From assembly GCF_025564085.1 (NCBI RefSeq), contig NZ_JAMGZJ010000073.1, positions 124,001 to 188,000 on the forward strand: DNA of 64,000 nt. Reading direction: 5' to 3'. The translations under genes were made by a program, and so were the position numbers. Origin of the DNA: Silvania confinis (lineage in GTDB: Bacteria; Pseudomonadota; Gammaproteobacteria; Enterobacterales; Enterobacteriaceae). Shown in pieces: positions 1-9,614 of the stretch (its first letter is position 1; each line of letters starts with the position of its first letter). The notes beneath the pieces are model-generated. The model saw only the letters and a program-made list of their open reading frames with translations. It was not told the DNA's origin and did no database searches.

Positions 1-119
1 TCTGCCGTACTGGGTGACGTGAGCCCCACCCGACTGCTCAGCACCTTCAGCGACATCCGCGCCTCTTCCACCAGACAGGCCAGAATCTGCCGGTCAATCT
101 CATCGATAAGGTAATCCAT
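1..119 (-). CDS. Lrp/AsnC-family transcriptional regulator, N-terminal fragment
   Basis: Only the first 39 codons are inside the window; the gene runs off the left edge. They begin MDYLIDEIDRQILACL and continue into a helix-turn-helix with LKVLSSRVGLTSPST. 'Ideidrqil..L...aR.s...La..vgls.st' is the usual start of Lrp/AsnC regulators, in which an N-terminal winged HTH precedes a RAM/AsnC effector domain (not visible here). The ATG follows an AGGTGA ribosome-binding site. It is divergent from the EamA exporter gene, a common pairing in which the regulator controls amino-acid or metabolite export; that link is inference. Confidence 0.82.
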   Translation of the reverse strand, partial: MDYLIDEIDRQILACLVEEARMSLKVLSSRVGLTSPSTA

Positions 120-227
120 CGCATTCACCTAATTTATAAAAGCTAAACATCTCTGTTACCTTAAATCAGCCCTGTAAAACCGGATACGTTTTTTCGACAA
201 TAGAGGGCATTAATCAGGAGGTGTGTG

Positions 228-1121
228 ATGCGTGAAGTTCAACAAGGCGTGTGGCAGATGTGTCTGGCAATGCTGATTTCCGGTTCCATTGGGGCCTTTG
301 TTTTGCTCTCCGGCCTGCCGGTGACCGACGTCGTATTCTGGCGCTGTCTGATAGGCGCTATCGCGCTGTTTATCTTTATCCGCCTGAGCAAGCAGCCCTT
401 TAGCCCGCTCACCCGTGTGACGTTGGCCTTAGCGGTACTGGGCGGTGTGGCGCTGGTCGTCAACTGGCTGCTGCTGTTCGCCGCTTTTGAACGCATCTCT
501 ATTGGCCTCTCCACGGTGGTCTATAACACTCAGCCATTTATGCTGGTGCTGATGGGGATGCTGCTCGGGGAGCGCGTAAGTCTGGTGAAATGGGGCTGGC
601 TGGCGCTGGCGTTTGCCGGGGTAGTGATTTTACTCTCCAGCGAACTGACGCAGGGGCACGCTGCCGGCTGGTTGACGGGCATTGCCCTCGCTCTGGGCGC
701 GGCGTTCTTCTATGCGCTGACCGCCATTATTACCCGCCAGCTCAAATCCCTGGCACCCCAGCACATCGCCTTTATTCAGGTGCTGACCGGGATCGTGATG
801 CTGCTGCCGCTGGCACACAGGCCGGTCTTCTCCACCGACTTCCCGTGGGCGATCCTGCTGACGCTGGGCATTGTCCACACCGGTATTATGTATCAGCTGC
901 TCTACAGCGCGATCCAGAAACTGCCGATGCCCATTACCGGCTCCCTGTCATTTATCTACCCGGTGATTGCGCTGATTGTTGATAACCTGGTGTTCGGTCA
1001 TTCGCTCAATGCCACCCAGTTTGCGGGCGGCCTGCTGATCCTGTTCGCCGCGGCGGGCAACAACCTGGGTTGGGGCGAAAAAAAACCCCGCGCAAGCGGG
1101 GTTGGAATCAAACAAGTCTGA
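228..1121 (+). CDS. EamA/DMT-family inner-membrane transporter
   Basis: A 297-residue, very hydrophobic protein with about ten predicted transmembrane segments in two EamA repeats, as in the drug/metabolite transporter superfamily. Such proteins export amino acids or other small metabolites, but the substrate cannot be read from sequence. I chose the ATG at 228 because AGGAG lies seven bases upstream; a GTG one codon earlier is in frame but less well placed. The gene is divergent from an Lrp-type regulator. Its last codons contain the intrinsic terminator of the convergent narGHJI operon, so the charged tail after the last membrane helix (WGEKKPRASG) is partly dictated by that hairpin. Confidence 0.85.
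   Translation: MREVQQGVWQMCLAMLISGSIGAFVLLSGLPVTDVVFWRCLIGAIALFIFIRLSKQPFSPLTRVTLALAVLGGVALVVNWLLLFAAFERISIGLSTVVYNTQPFMLVLMGMLLGERVSLVKWGWLALAFAGVVILLSSELTQGHAAGWLTGIALALGAAFFYALTAIITRQLKSLAPQHIAFIQVLTGIVMLLPLAHRPVFSTDFPWAILLTLGIVHTGIMYQLLYSAIQKLPMPITGSLSFIYPVIALIVDNLVFGHSLNATQFAGGLLILFAAAGNNLGWGEKKPRASGVGIKQV
1078..1103 (-). terminator. narGHJI intrinsic terminator inside the EamA coding sequence
   Basis: Read on the minus strand, AACCCCGC-TTGC-GCGGGGTT is followed by a run of T. It begins about 20 bases after the narI stop codon. The hairpin lies wholly within the 3' end of the convergent EamA gene. Confidence 0.85.
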
Positions 1122-1122
1122 G

Positions 1123-1800
1123 TTAGCGACGTGCACGTACAATCTGGTATTTGCGCGTCAGGTACTCGACCGGCGCGCTCCAGATATGCACCAGACGGGA
1201 GAACGGGAACAGCAGGAACAGCGTCATCCCGAGCACAAGGTGCACGCGGAAGATAAACGCCACGCCGTCCAGATGCGCTGAGGCACCGCCGTGGAAGGTC
1301 ACCACCGACTGCGCCCACCCGACCAGTTTGAGCATTTCGCTGCCGTCCATATGCTGAGCGGAGAACGGAATAGTCAGCAGACCCAGCGCACACTGCACCA
1401 TCAGCAGGGTCAGGATCAGGATATCTGCCCCGGTAGTGGTGGCACGCACCCGCGGGCTGAACAGACGACGTTTCAGCAACAGCAGGCCACCGACCAGACA
1501 CATCACGCCGCTGGCGCCGCCCATGATCATCGCCATCTTCTGCTTCACGTCCATCGGCAGGAAGGATTCATACATCCAGTGCGGGGTCAGCATCCCGAGG
1601 AAGTGACCGGCGAAGATCCCCAAAATCCCGATGTGGAACAGGTTTGACGCCAGGTTCATCCCCTTACGATCCAGCATCTGGCTGGAGCCTGCGCGCCAGG
1701 TGTACTGGCCGTAGTCATAGCGCAGCCAGCTGCCCACGAGGAATACCGAGCCCGCTATATACGGGTAGATATCAAAGAAGAACATATTCAGGAATTGCAT
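1123..1800 (-). CDS. narI: Respiratory nitrate reductase 1 gamma subunit (cytochrome b)
   Basis: NarI is the membrane anchor of nitrate reductase A. It oxidises quinol on the periplasmic side and passes electrons through two b hemes to NarH. The 225 residues match the E. coli length, and five transmembrane helices are evident ([37 protein letters not shown]; and so on) with conserved heme-ligand histidines in helices 2 and 5. It is the last gene of narGHJI. Its ATG overlaps the narJ stop by one base, indicating translational coupling. Confidence 0.97.
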   Translation of the reverse strand: MQFLNMFFFDIYPYIAGSVFLVGSWLRYDYGQYTWRAGSSQMLDRKGMNLASNLFHIGILGIFAGHFLGMLTPHWMYESFLPMDVKQKMAMIMGGASGVMCLVGGLLLLKRRLFSPRVRATTTGADILILTLLMVQCALGLLTIPFSAQHMDGSEMLKLVGWAQSVVTFHGGASAHLDGVAFIFRVHLVLGMTLFLLFPFSRLVHIWSAPVEYLTRKYQIVRARR

Positions 1801-2510
1801 TATTGCTGTCCTCCGTTAGAGATATTCAGATATTGCGGGGCAACGGCGCCGGCAAAACGGCGCTGATGAGCGGAGATCTCCGACTCGCCGCAGTTCTGGT
1901 CGGCCATAAACTTCACCTGCTCTTCTTCCCAGACGGCATCCAGCGCCTGCGGGGTATCGTCGCGTGCTTCGTCGGCAATTTTTTCTGCCACTTTTGCACT
2001 GTCGATAGCCGTGTTCGCCAGTTTTACCAGCAGATCGAACAGCACCGCATAGCAGCTCTCACGCTGCTGCAAACGGGCGCTAAGCAGGGCGAGGATCGGG
2101 GCAATATCCTGCAAACCCCCGATCGCGTCTTCTTTTGGCAACTGCGCCAGATATTCCAGGTACAGCGGCAGATGATCCGGCAGCTCGCGGCTGTCGATCT
2201 GCAGGCCGTGCTGCTCGTACTGCGCCATCAGATCGACCATCGCCTGACCACGGTCGCGGGATTCACCGTGAACGTGTTCGAACAGCAGCAGCGACGTGGC
2301 ACGTCCGCGATCGAACAGCTGGCTATAGTCAGACTGCGCATCCAGCAGATCGCGCGCTAACAGGTCGCGCAGGAAAACGCCCAGCGTCTGGGCAGCCTCT
2401 TTATCCAGGTTTTCAGCTGACGCGAGTGCCTCGAAAAGTTCCTGTTGATGCTGCACAAGCGCAGCATCAGGGTACTCGAGCAGACGCGATACAATGACGA
2501 GTTCAATCAT
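1800..2510 (-). CDS. narJ: Nitrate reductase molybdenum cofactor assembly chaperone
   Basis: NarJ is a cytoplasmic chaperone of the TorD/DmsD family. It binds the NarG N terminus and is needed for cofactor insertion and membrane attachment of NarGH, but is not part of the final enzyme. The 236-residue all-helical acidic protein has the family start ([15 protein letters not shown]) and the [11 protein letters not shown] segment. It sits between narH (four-base ATGA overlap) and narI (one-base overlap), the invariant enteric order. Confidence 0.96.
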   Translation of the reverse strand: MIELVIVSRLLEYPDAALVQHQQELFEALASAENLDKEAAQTLGVFLRDLLARDLLDAQSDYSQLFDRGRATSLLLFEHVHGESRDRGQAMVDLMAQYEQHGLQIDSRELPDHLPLYLEYLAQLPKEDAIGGLQDIAPILALLSARLQQRESCYAVLFDLLVKLANTAIDSAKVAEKIADEARDDTPQALDAVWEEEQVKFMADQNCGESEISAHQRRFAGAVAPQYLNISNGGQQ

Positions 2511-4042
2511 TGGTGCGGCTCCGTTTTGCTGGTCACATCCATCGCATCAATACGACGGCTGTTGAACAGGTTGAATTTGGTGTCTGACCCGTGGCAACCG
2601 TCGCCAAAGGTGAAGCCACAACCGCTTTTTTCCGGGAAGGCGTCGCGAGCCTGTTCACGGTGGCTGCTCGGCACCACGAAACGATCTTCGTAGTTAGCAA
2701 TCGCCAGATAACGGTACATCTCCTGCGCCTGGGCTTCGCTCAGGCCCACTTCTTCCAGCGCGCGGGTGTCGATGACGCCGTCAACGGTTTCCGCACGCTT
2801 GAAGTGGCGCATCGCCAGCATCCGTTTCAGTGCCAACAGTACCGGCTGGGTATCGCCTGCGGTGAGCAGGTTTGCCAGGTACTGAACCGGGATACGCAGG
2901 CTGTCCACGTCTGGCAGAATGCCGTTACCGCCCAGTTCGCCCGCATCGGCGGCGGACTGAATCGGTGACAGAGGTGGCACATACCAAACCATTGGCAGGG
3001 TGCGGTATTCCGGGTGCAGCGGCAGAGCCAGCTTCCAGTCCATCGCCATTTTGTACACCGGCGACTGCTGGGCGGCGTCGATGACGCTCTGCGGAACGCC
3101 ATCGGCAAGCGCCTGCTCGATCACTTTTGGATCGTTCGGATCGAGGAACACGTCCAGCTGACGCTGATACAGATCTTTTTCGTGTTCGGTGCTTGCCGCG
3201 CTCTCAATCGCATCGGCGTCATACAGCAGGACGCCGAGATAACGGATACGGCCTACGCAGCTTTCTGAACACACGGTCGGCTGGCCGGCCTCAATACGCG
3301 GATAACAGAAGATGCACTTCTCGGACTTGCCGCTTTTCCAGTTGAAGTAGATTTTCTTATACGGGCAGCCGGTAATACACATCCGCCAGCCGCGGCACTT
3401 GTCCTGGTCGATAAGGACGATACCGTCTTCTTCACGCTTGTAGATGGCTCCGCTCGGGCAGGTCGCGACACAGGCCGGGTTCAGGCAGTGTTCGCACAGG
3501 CGCGGGAGATACATCATGAAGGTGTTCTCAAACTGGCCGTACATTGCTTTCTGCATGTTCTCGAAGTTTTTGTCTTTCGACAGCTTCTCAAACTCGCCGC
3601 CCAGATCGTCTTCCCAGTTCGGGCCTTTCTCGATCTTGGCCATACGCTGACCGGTGATCAGCGACCGTGGACGGGCGATAGGCTGATGTTTGCCTTCCGC
3701 TGCGTTATGCAGATTCTGATAGTCAAAATCGAACGGTTCGTAGTAATCATCGATCCCCGGCATGTGCGGGTTGGCGAAGATTTTACCCAGCAGCAGCGCC
3801 CGGTTACCCATGCGCGGCTGGATTTTGCCGTTGATCTTACGGATCCAACCGCCCTTCCATTTTTCCTGGTTTTCCCAGTCGGTCGGGAAGCCGGTACCGG
3901 GCTTGGTTTCAACGTTGTTGAACCAGGCGTACTCGGTACCTTCGCGGCTGGTCCAGACGTTTTTACAGGTGACTGAGCAGGTATGACAGCCAATGCATTT
4001 ATCCAGATTCAGCACCATGCCGACTTGTGAACGAATTTTCAT
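2507..4042 (-). CDS. narH: Respiratory nitrate reductase 1 beta subunit (Fe-S)
   Basis: NarH carries electrons from NarI hemes to NarG through three [4Fe-4S] clusters and one [3Fe-4S] cluster. The 511-residue protein shows the expected cysteine groups: CIGCHTCSVTCKNVW near the N terminus, CEHCLNPACVATCPSGA, and CRGWRMCITGCPYKK, where Trp replaces the second Cys as in the [3Fe-4S] site, then CIFCYPRIEAGQPTVCSESC. Its start overlaps the narG stop by four bases (ATGA), and its end overlaps narJ likewise. Confidence 0.98.
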   Translation of the reverse strand: MKIRSQVGMVLNLDKCIGCHTCSVTCKNVWTSREGTEYAWFNNVETKPGTGFPTDWENQEKWKGGWIRKINGKIQPRMGNRALLLGKIFANPHMPGIDDYYEPFDFDYQNLHNAAEGKHQPIARPRSLITGQRMAKIEKGPNWEDDLGGEFEKLSKDKNFENMQKAMYGQFENTFMMYLPRLCEHCLNPACVATCPSGAIYKREEDGIVLIDQDKCRGWRMCITGCPYKKIYFNWKSGKSEKCIFCYPRIEAGQPTVCSESCVGRIRYLGVLLYDADAIESAASTEHEKDLYQRQLDVFLDPNDPKVIEQALADGVPQSVIDAAQQSPVYKMAMDWKLALPLHPEYRTLPMVWYVPPLSPIQSAADAGELGGNGILPDVDSLRIPVQYLANLLTAGDTQPVLLALKRMLAMRHFKRAETVDGVIDTRALEEVGLSEAQAQEMYRYLAIANYEDRFVVPSSHREQARDAFPEKSGCGFTFGDGCHGSDTKFNLFNSRRIDAMDVTSKTEPHQ

Positions 4043-7000
4043 TTTACGCTCTCCTGTACCTGGTCATTTCCTTCGCCGTCTAACCAGTCAATATTTTTCA
4101 TTTTACGTACCACCACAAACTCATCGCGGTTTGAACCCACGGTGCCGTAGTAGTTAAAGCTGTAAGCCAGCTGGGCATAACCGCCGATCATATGGGTCGG
4201 CTTCGGCGTAATACGGGTCACCGAGTTATGAATACCGCCGCGCTGCTGGGTGATCTCTGAACCCGGCAGGTTCACGATGCGTTCCTGCGCGTGGTACATC
4301 ATCGTCATCCCGGCAGGTACACGTTGGCTCACCACCGCACGCGCAGTCAGGGCACCGTTGCTGTTGAACACTTCGATCCAGTCGTTATCGACGATCTGCA
4401 GATCTTTCGCATCCGCTTCACTCATCCAGACAATCGGGCCACCGCGTCCCAGCGTCAGCATCAACAGGTTGTCGCTGTACGTAGAGTGAATGCCCCATTT
4501 CTGGTGCGGCGTCAGGAAGTTCAACGCTTTTTCCGGATAGCCATTCGACTTCTCGCCCATTACTTCTTTCACCGAGCGGGTATCAATCGGCGGACGGTAG
4601 ACCAGCAGGCTTTCACCAAAATCACGCATCCACTGGTGATCCTGATACAGCGACTGACGGCCCGTCAGGGTGCGCCATGGGATCAGCTCGTGAACGTTGG
4701 TGTAGCCCGCGTTATAGGACACATGTTCATCTTCGAGGCCGGACCAGGTCGGGCTGGAGATGATCTTGCGCGGCTGGGCCTGAATATCGCGGAAGCGAAT
4801 TTTTTCGTCTTCTTTATTCAGCGCCAGGTGCGTATGGTCACGACCGGTAAACTCACTCAATGCAGCCCAGGCTTTCACCGCCACCTGACCGTTCGTTTCC
4901 GGTGCCAGAGTCAGGATCATCTCAGCGGCATCAATGGCGGTATTCAGCATTGGCTGGCCTTTGGCCGGGCCGTCTGCTTTGGTGTAATTGAGCTTGCGCA
5001 GCAGATCCATTTCGCTCTGGGTATTCCAGGCAATCCCTTTACCGCCGTTACCGATTTTTTCCATCAGCGGGCCGATAGAGGTAAAGCGTTCGTAGGTTGC
5101 CGGATAATCGCGTTCAACCGGGATAATGTGCGGGGCGGTTTTGCCTGGAATCAGGTCGCATTCGCCTTTTTTCCAGTCCTTCACGTCCAGCGGCTGTGCC
5201 AGTTCAGCAGCAGAATCGTGCTGGATTGGCAGCGTAACCACATCCGTTTCAACACCCAGGTGACCGACGCACACTTCGGAGAATTTCTTCGCGATGCCTT
5301 TATAGATTTCCCAGTCGCTTTTCGATTCCCATGCCGGGTCAACGGCAGCAGACAGCGGATGAATAAACGGATGCATATCCGAGGTATTCATATCGTCTTT
5401 TTCATACCAGGTGGCGGTTGGCAGCACGATGTCGGAGTAGAGACAGGTGCTCGACAGACGGAAGTCCAGCGTCACTACCAGATCCAGCTTGCCGTCGAGG
5501 CCGTTATCCTGCCATTCCACTTCTTCAGGCTTCACGCCGCCCTGCTTGCCCAGATCTTTACCCTGAATACCGTGATCGGTACCGAGCAGATACTTGAGCA
5601 TGTACTCGTGGCCTTTACCGGATGAACCCAGCAGGTTTGAGCGCCAGATAAACAGGTTGCGCGGGTGGTTTTTGCCGTTTTCAGGCTGCTCGGCCGCAAA
5701 GCGGATAGAGCCGTCTTTCAGAGATTTAACGGTGTAATCCACCGGTGACATCCCGGCTTTCTTCGCCTCTTCGGCAATACGCAGTGGGTTAGTGCCCAGC
5801 TGCGGCGCAGACGGCAGCCAGCCCATGCGCTCGGCACGCACGTTGAAGTCAATCAGGTGGCCGGTGTAGCGGGATTTATCCGCCATCGGCGACAGCAGTT
5901 CCTGCGCCGTAACGGTTTCATAGCGCCACTGGCTGGAGTGGTTATAGAAGTAGGAGGTGCTGTTCATGTGACGCGCAGGACGCTGCCAGTCAAGGCCAAA
6001 CGCCAGCGGCTGCCAGCCGGTCTGCGGACGCAGTTTTTCCTGGCCAACATAGTGTGCCCAGCCGCCGCCGCTTTGACCGATACAGCCGCAGAACACCAGC
6101 ATGTTGATCAGGCCGCGATAGTTCATATCGAGGTGGTACCAGTGGTTCAGACCCGCCCCGACGATGATCATTGAACGACCGTGGGTTTTGTCGGCGTTTT
6201 CCGCAAACTCACGCGCGATACGGGTGATCTGCGCACGCGGCACGCCGGTGATCTGCTCAGCCCACGCCGGAGTATAGGCTTTGATTTCGTCGTAGTTGGT
6301 CGCACAATTTTCATCGTTCAGACCGCGTTCCAGACCGTAGTTGGCCATGGTCAGATCGTAAACGGTGGTCACCAGCGCGGTAGAACCGTCGGCCAGCTGC
6401 AGGCGCTTAACCGGCAGCTTGTGCAGCAGGATGTTTTCCAGCTCCACTTTATTGAAATGTTCGGTGCCTTCGCCACCAAAGTACGGGAAGCCGACTTCAG
6501 CGATATCATCCTGGCTACCCAGCATGCTAAGGCGCAGATCGGTTTCTTCGCCTGACGTCGCATCGCGTTGCTCGAGGTTCCACTTGCCTTTCTCACCCCA
6601 GCGGAAACCAATGGACCCGTTCGGGGCCACCATCTCGCCATTGCTGCTGTAAGCGACGGTTTTCCATTCCGGATTGTTTTCCTGACCGAGTGCATCCACC
6701 AGGTCTGCTGCACGCAGCATACGGCCTGCCGCATAGTACCCGTCGCGCTCTTCCAGCATCACCAGCATCGGCATGTCGGTGTATTTGCGCACGTAGTCGG
6801 TGAAATACTGGCTTGGTTTATCGAGGTGGAACTCACGCAGCATCACGTGGCCCATCGCCAGTGCCATCGCGGCATCGGTACCCTGCTTCGGTGCCAGCCA
6901 CAGGTCGCACAGTTTGGCGATCTCGGCGTAGTCCGGGGTAATGGCAACGGTTTTGGTGCCTTTGTAGCGCACTTCGGTAAAGAAGTGGGCGTCCGGGGTA

Positions 7001-7782
7001 CGGGTCTGCGGCACGTTAGAGCCCCAGGCAAGGATATAGCTGGAGTTGTACCAGTCGGCAGATTCCGGTACGTCGGTCTGCTCGCCCCAGGTCTGCGGAG
7101 ACGCAGGCGGTAAGTCGCAGTACCAGTCGTAGAAGCTCAGGCAGGTGCCGCCAATCAGCGACAGGTAGCGCGCGCCGGAGGCGTAAGAAACCATCGACAT
7201 CGCCGGGATCGGTGAGAAGCCTGCCACACGGTCCGGGCCGTAGGTTTTAACGGTATAAACGTTAGAAGCGGCAATCAGCTCGTTAACTTCTTTCCACGAG
7301 GAGCGCACAAAGCCGCCGCGACCACGCGCCTGCTTAAAGCTTTTCGCTTTGTCTGCGTCTTCAATGATTGAGGCCCAGGCATCAACCGGATCGCTGTGCT
7401 GTATTTTTGCTTCACGCCACATTTTCATCAGGCGTTTGCGCATCAGCGGGTATTTCAGGCGGTTGGCGCTGTACAGATACCAGGAATAGCTGGCGCCACG
7501 CGGACAGCCGCGCGGTTCGTGGTTCGGCATATCCGGACGTGTACGCGGATAGTCGGTCTGCTGCACTTCCCAGGTCACCAGACCGTTTTTAACGAAGATC
7601 TTCCAGCTGCAGGAGCCGGTGCAGTTCACACCGTGCGTGGAACGAACGACTTTGTCATGCTGCCAACGTTGACGGTAACCATCTTCCCAGTCCCGGTTGG
7701 TCTCCAGAACCTGGCCGTGCCCATCGGCAAAAGTTTCGCCCTTCTGTTTGAAGTAGCGAAACCGGTCCAAAAATTTGCTCAT
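4039..7782 (-). CDS. narG: Respiratory nitrate reductase 1 alpha subunit (Mo-bisMGD catalytic)
   Basis: NarG reduces nitrate to nitrite in the cytoplasm at a Mo-bis-MGD centre, completing anaerobic respiration with NarHI. It has 1247 residues, the E. coli length. Near the N terminus is THGVNCTGSCSWKIFVKNG, the His/Cys ligands of the FS0 [4Fe-4S] cluster, followed by EPRGCPRGASYSWY. There is no Tat signal peptide, as expected for this cytoplasmic enzyme; the conserved N-terminal MSKFLDRFRYF is the NarJ-binding remnant. The start follows AGGAGATACCCG. It heads the narGHJI operon and is preceded by FNR and NarL sites. Confidence 0.98.
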   Translation of the reverse strand: MSKFLDRFRYFKQKGETFADGHGQVLETNRDWEDGYRQRWQHDKVVRSTHGVNCTGSCSWKIFVKNGLVTWEVQQTDYPRTRPDMPNHEPRGCPRGASYSWYLYSANRLKYPLMRKRLMKMWREAKIQHSDPVDAWASIIEDADKAKSFKQARGRGGFVRSSWKEVNELIAASNVYTVKTYGPDRVAGFSPIPAMSMVSYASGARYLSLIGGTCLSFYDWYCDLPPASPQTWGEQTDVPESADWYNSSYILAWGSNVPQTRTPDAHFFTEVRYKGTKTVAITPDYAEIAKLCDLWLAPKQGTDAAMALAMGHVMLREFHLDKPSQYFTDYVRKYTDMPMLVMLEERDGYYAAGRMLRAADLVDALGQENNPEWKTVAYSSNGEMVAPNGSIGFRWGEKGKWNLEQRDATSGEETDLRLSMLGSQDDIAEVGFPYFGGEGTEHFNKVELENILLHKLPVKRLQLADGSTALVTTVYDLTMANYGLERGLNDENCATNYDEIKAYTPAWAEQITGVPRAQITRIAREFAENADKTHGRSMIIVGAGLNHWYHLDMNYRGLINMLVFCGCIGQSGGGWAHYVGQEKLRPQTGWQPLAFGLDWQRPARHMNSTSYFYNHSSQWRYETVTAQELLSPMADKSRYTGHLIDFNVRAERMGWLPSAPQLGTNPLRIAEEAKKAGMSPVDYTVKSLKDGSIRFAAEQPENGKNHPRNLFIWRSNLLGSSGKGHEYMLKYLLGTDHGIQGKDLGKQGGVKPEEVEWQDNGLDGKLDLVVTLDFRLSSTCLYSDIVLPTATWYEKDDMNTSDMHPFIHPLSAAVDPAWESKSDWEIYKGIAKKFSEVCVGHLGVETDVVTLPIQHDSAAELAQPLDVKDWKKGECDLIPGKTAPHIIPVERDYPATYERFTSIGPLMEKIGNGGKGIAWNTQSEMDLLRKLNYTKADGPAKGQPMLNTAIDAAEMILTLAPETNGQVAVKAWAALSEFTGRDHTHLALNKEDEKIRFRDIQAQPRKIISSPTWSGLEDEHVSYNAGYTNVHELIPWRTLTGRQSLYQDHQWMRDFGESLLVYRPPIDTRSVKEVMGEKSNGYPEKALNFLTPHQKWGIHSTYSDNLLMLTLGRGGPIVWMSEADAKDLQIVDNDWIEVFNSNGALTARAVVSQRVPAGMTMMYHAQERIVNLPGSEITQQRGGIHNSVTRITPKPTHMIGGYAQLAYSFNYYGTVGSNRDEFVVVRKMKNIDWLDGEGNDQVQESVK

Positions 7783-7833
7783 CGGGTATCTCCTGTGTGG
7801 AGCCTGTGGCTCTCTAAATCGACATTGCTGATT

Positions 7834-8032
7834 TGCAGCGAAGGTAACGCTATGAAAGATGGCGAGAATTGATAACGATCAAGGCGGGTCAGGTCTGTTG
7901 CGGAGGGCTTATCTTTTACTACCCCCAAGGGAGTACGGACTTCTGTTTTGCATCACGCTGATAAATAAGGGTTTTTATGATTAGTCGTACAAAACAAACC
8001 GCATCATTCCCTGTGCAGAGTTTTAAGGAGTA
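7834..8032 (-). promoter_or_regulatory. narG control region: FNR site and NarL heptamers
   Basis: A perfect FNR palindrome, TTGATAACGATCAA, lies at 7869-7882. If it is centred at -41.5, as in a class II promoter, transcription starts near 7834 with TACCTT as the -10. A 7-2-7 NarL site, TACCCCCAAGGGAGTA, at 7920-7935 is then near -93, and a single heptamer TACTCCT (minus strand) at 8026-8032 is at -195. A further TACCCCC is at 8066-8072. This matches the known E. coli narG layout (FNR -41.5, NarL about -89 and -195). The start site itself is inferred. The rest of the 380-base gap before narK holds only the narK terminator. Confidence 0.8.
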
Positions 8033-8118
8033 GACGATTCTGCTAAGCGATAGCGATCACAGTGCTACCCCCTGGCGTGGCCGTCATCCCTTTAAGTATG
8101 TTGTAACTAAAAACCACT

Positions 8119-8145
8119 AAAAAAAAGCGCGGCACCAGGCCGCGC
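8119..8145 (-). terminator. narK intrinsic terminator
   Basis: On the minus strand, GCGCGGC-CTGGT-GCCGCGC is followed by eight T, starting about 18 bases after the narK stop codon. Confidence 0.85.
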
Positions 8146-8162
8146 AAACGGATAATCACTAC

Positions 8163-9557
8163 TTACTTTTTATTAGAATGACGTCCATATACCAGCCAGG
8201 TGACAAACACGCAGGCGATATAGAATACGAGGAACACTTTCATAGCATCTGCCGGGGAGCCGGTCAGCTCCAGAGAGAGACCAAATGCTTTTGGAATAAA
8301 GAACCCGCCAATCGCGCCAATCGCCGAGATAAAGCCCAGCGCCGCAGCCGTATCGGTGGCCGCTTCACGCATGGCCTGCTGCTCGTCGCCGCCCTGCGCT
8401 TTGACGCGCTCCATGGTCATTTTACGGAAGATCATCGAGATCATCTGGAAGGTGGAGGCGCTCCCCAGCCCGGCGGTCAGGAACAGCACCATAAACACCG
8501 CGAAGAAGGCGCTAAAGTTACCGCCCACGCCATTGACTGGCAGCGTCAGGAACAGCAGCGCACAGAAAATCGCCATCACCACAAAGTTTACCAGCGTCAC
8601 GCGCGTCCCGCCCAGACGGTCAGAAATCATCCCACCGGTCGAACGGGCCAGCGCGCCAACGAACGGACCGAAGAAGGCGAACTGCAGGATCTGCACGTCC
8701 GGGAACTGGGTTTTCGACAGCATCGCAAATCCGGCGGAGAAGCCGATAAACGAGCCGAACGTGGCCAGATACAGCAAGGCCATGATCCACAGATGGGCAC
8801 GTTTCAGTACCGGCAGCTGTTCGCGCAGCGACGCTTTCGACGCCGCCAGATCGTTCATACCAAACCATGCGGCGAGGGTAAATATCACCAGGAACGGAAC
8901 CCAAATCCACGCAGCGTTCTGCAGGAACAGGTGCGATCCATCCGCCTGCTCAACGCCGGAGCCGCCAAAAACAGCAAAAATAGAGACCGAGATCGCCAGC
9001 GGCGCAATCAGCTGCATGACGCTGACGCCCATATTACCCAGACCGCCGTTCAGCCCCAGCGCCCCACCCTGCTTATGTTTCGGGAAGAAGAAGCTGATGT
9101 TGGCCATGCTGGAGGCAAAGTTAGCCCCGGCGAAGCCGCACAGCAGTGAGATCGTCACGAAGACGCTGAATGGCGTGGTGATATCCTGTACCGCAAAGCC
9201 CAGCCACACGCACGGGATAATCATGATCCCGGTACTGAACGCCGTCCAGCGGCGTCCGCCAAACAGCGGCACCATAAACGCATAAGGCACACGCAACAGC
9301 GCACCCGACAGCGCCGGCAAGGCCGTTAGCATAAACAGCTGATCGGTAGTAAATTTGAAGCCCACTTTTGGCAGGTTGACCGCCACGGCGCTGAACAGCA
9401 TCCATACACAGAACGCCAGCAGCAGACAGGGAATAGAAATCCACAGATTACGACTTGCAACACGTTGACCACGCTGTTCCCAAAACGCCGGATCCTCCGG
9501 ACGCCACTCGGTAATAACCGCGCCAGATTCCCTTTCGGGAGAAGATGAGTGACTCAT
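8163..9557 (-). CDS. narK: Nitrate/nitrite antiporter NarK
   Basis: NarK is a 12-helix major facilitator protein that exchanges external nitrate for internal nitrite during nitrate respiration. The 464-residue protein contains both nitrate-signature glycine-rich stretches (GFAGANFASSMANISFFFP with GLNGGLGNMGVSVMQ, and GLGSASTFQMISMIF) and is close to E. coli NarK throughout. I start at the ATG at 9557 (MSHSSSPERESG), six bases after GAGG and matching E. coli; a GTG two codons upstream is in frame. It is divergent from narX and shares its control region. Confidence 0.97.
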   Translation of the reverse strand: MSHSSSPERESGAVITEWRPEDPAFWEQRGQRVASRNLWISIPCLLLAFCVWMLFSAVAVNLPKVGFKFTTDQLFMLTALPALSGALLRVPYAFMVPLFGGRRWTAFSTGIMIIPCVWLGFAVQDITTPFSVFVTISLLCGFAGANFASSMANISFFFPKHKQGGALGLNGGLGNMGVSVMQLIAPLAISVSIFAVFGGSGVEQADGSHLFLQNAAWIWVPFLVIFTLAAWFGMNDLAASKASLREQLPVLKRAHLWIMALLYLATFGSFIGFSAGFAMLSKTQFPDVQILQFAFFGPFVGALARSTGGMISDRLGGTRVTLVNFVVMAIFCALLFLTLPVNGVGGNFSAFFAVFMVLFLTAGLGSASTFQMISMIFRKMTMERVKAQGGDEQQAMREAATDTAAALGFISAIGAIGGFFIPKAFGLSLELTGSPADAMKVFLVFYIACVFVTWLVYGRHSNKK

Positions 9558-9614
9558 AGACACCTCTGATTCTTAAAAGTTGGACAAAGATCAGGGTTTT
9601 AAGCTGGCGGTAAG

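Noticed and set aside
4291..5625. 444-codon open frame on the plus strand
   Set aside because: It is entirely antisense to narG, which is certain. The translation has the His/Arg/Gln-rich composition of a shadow frame, with no ribosome-binding site or recognisable domain.
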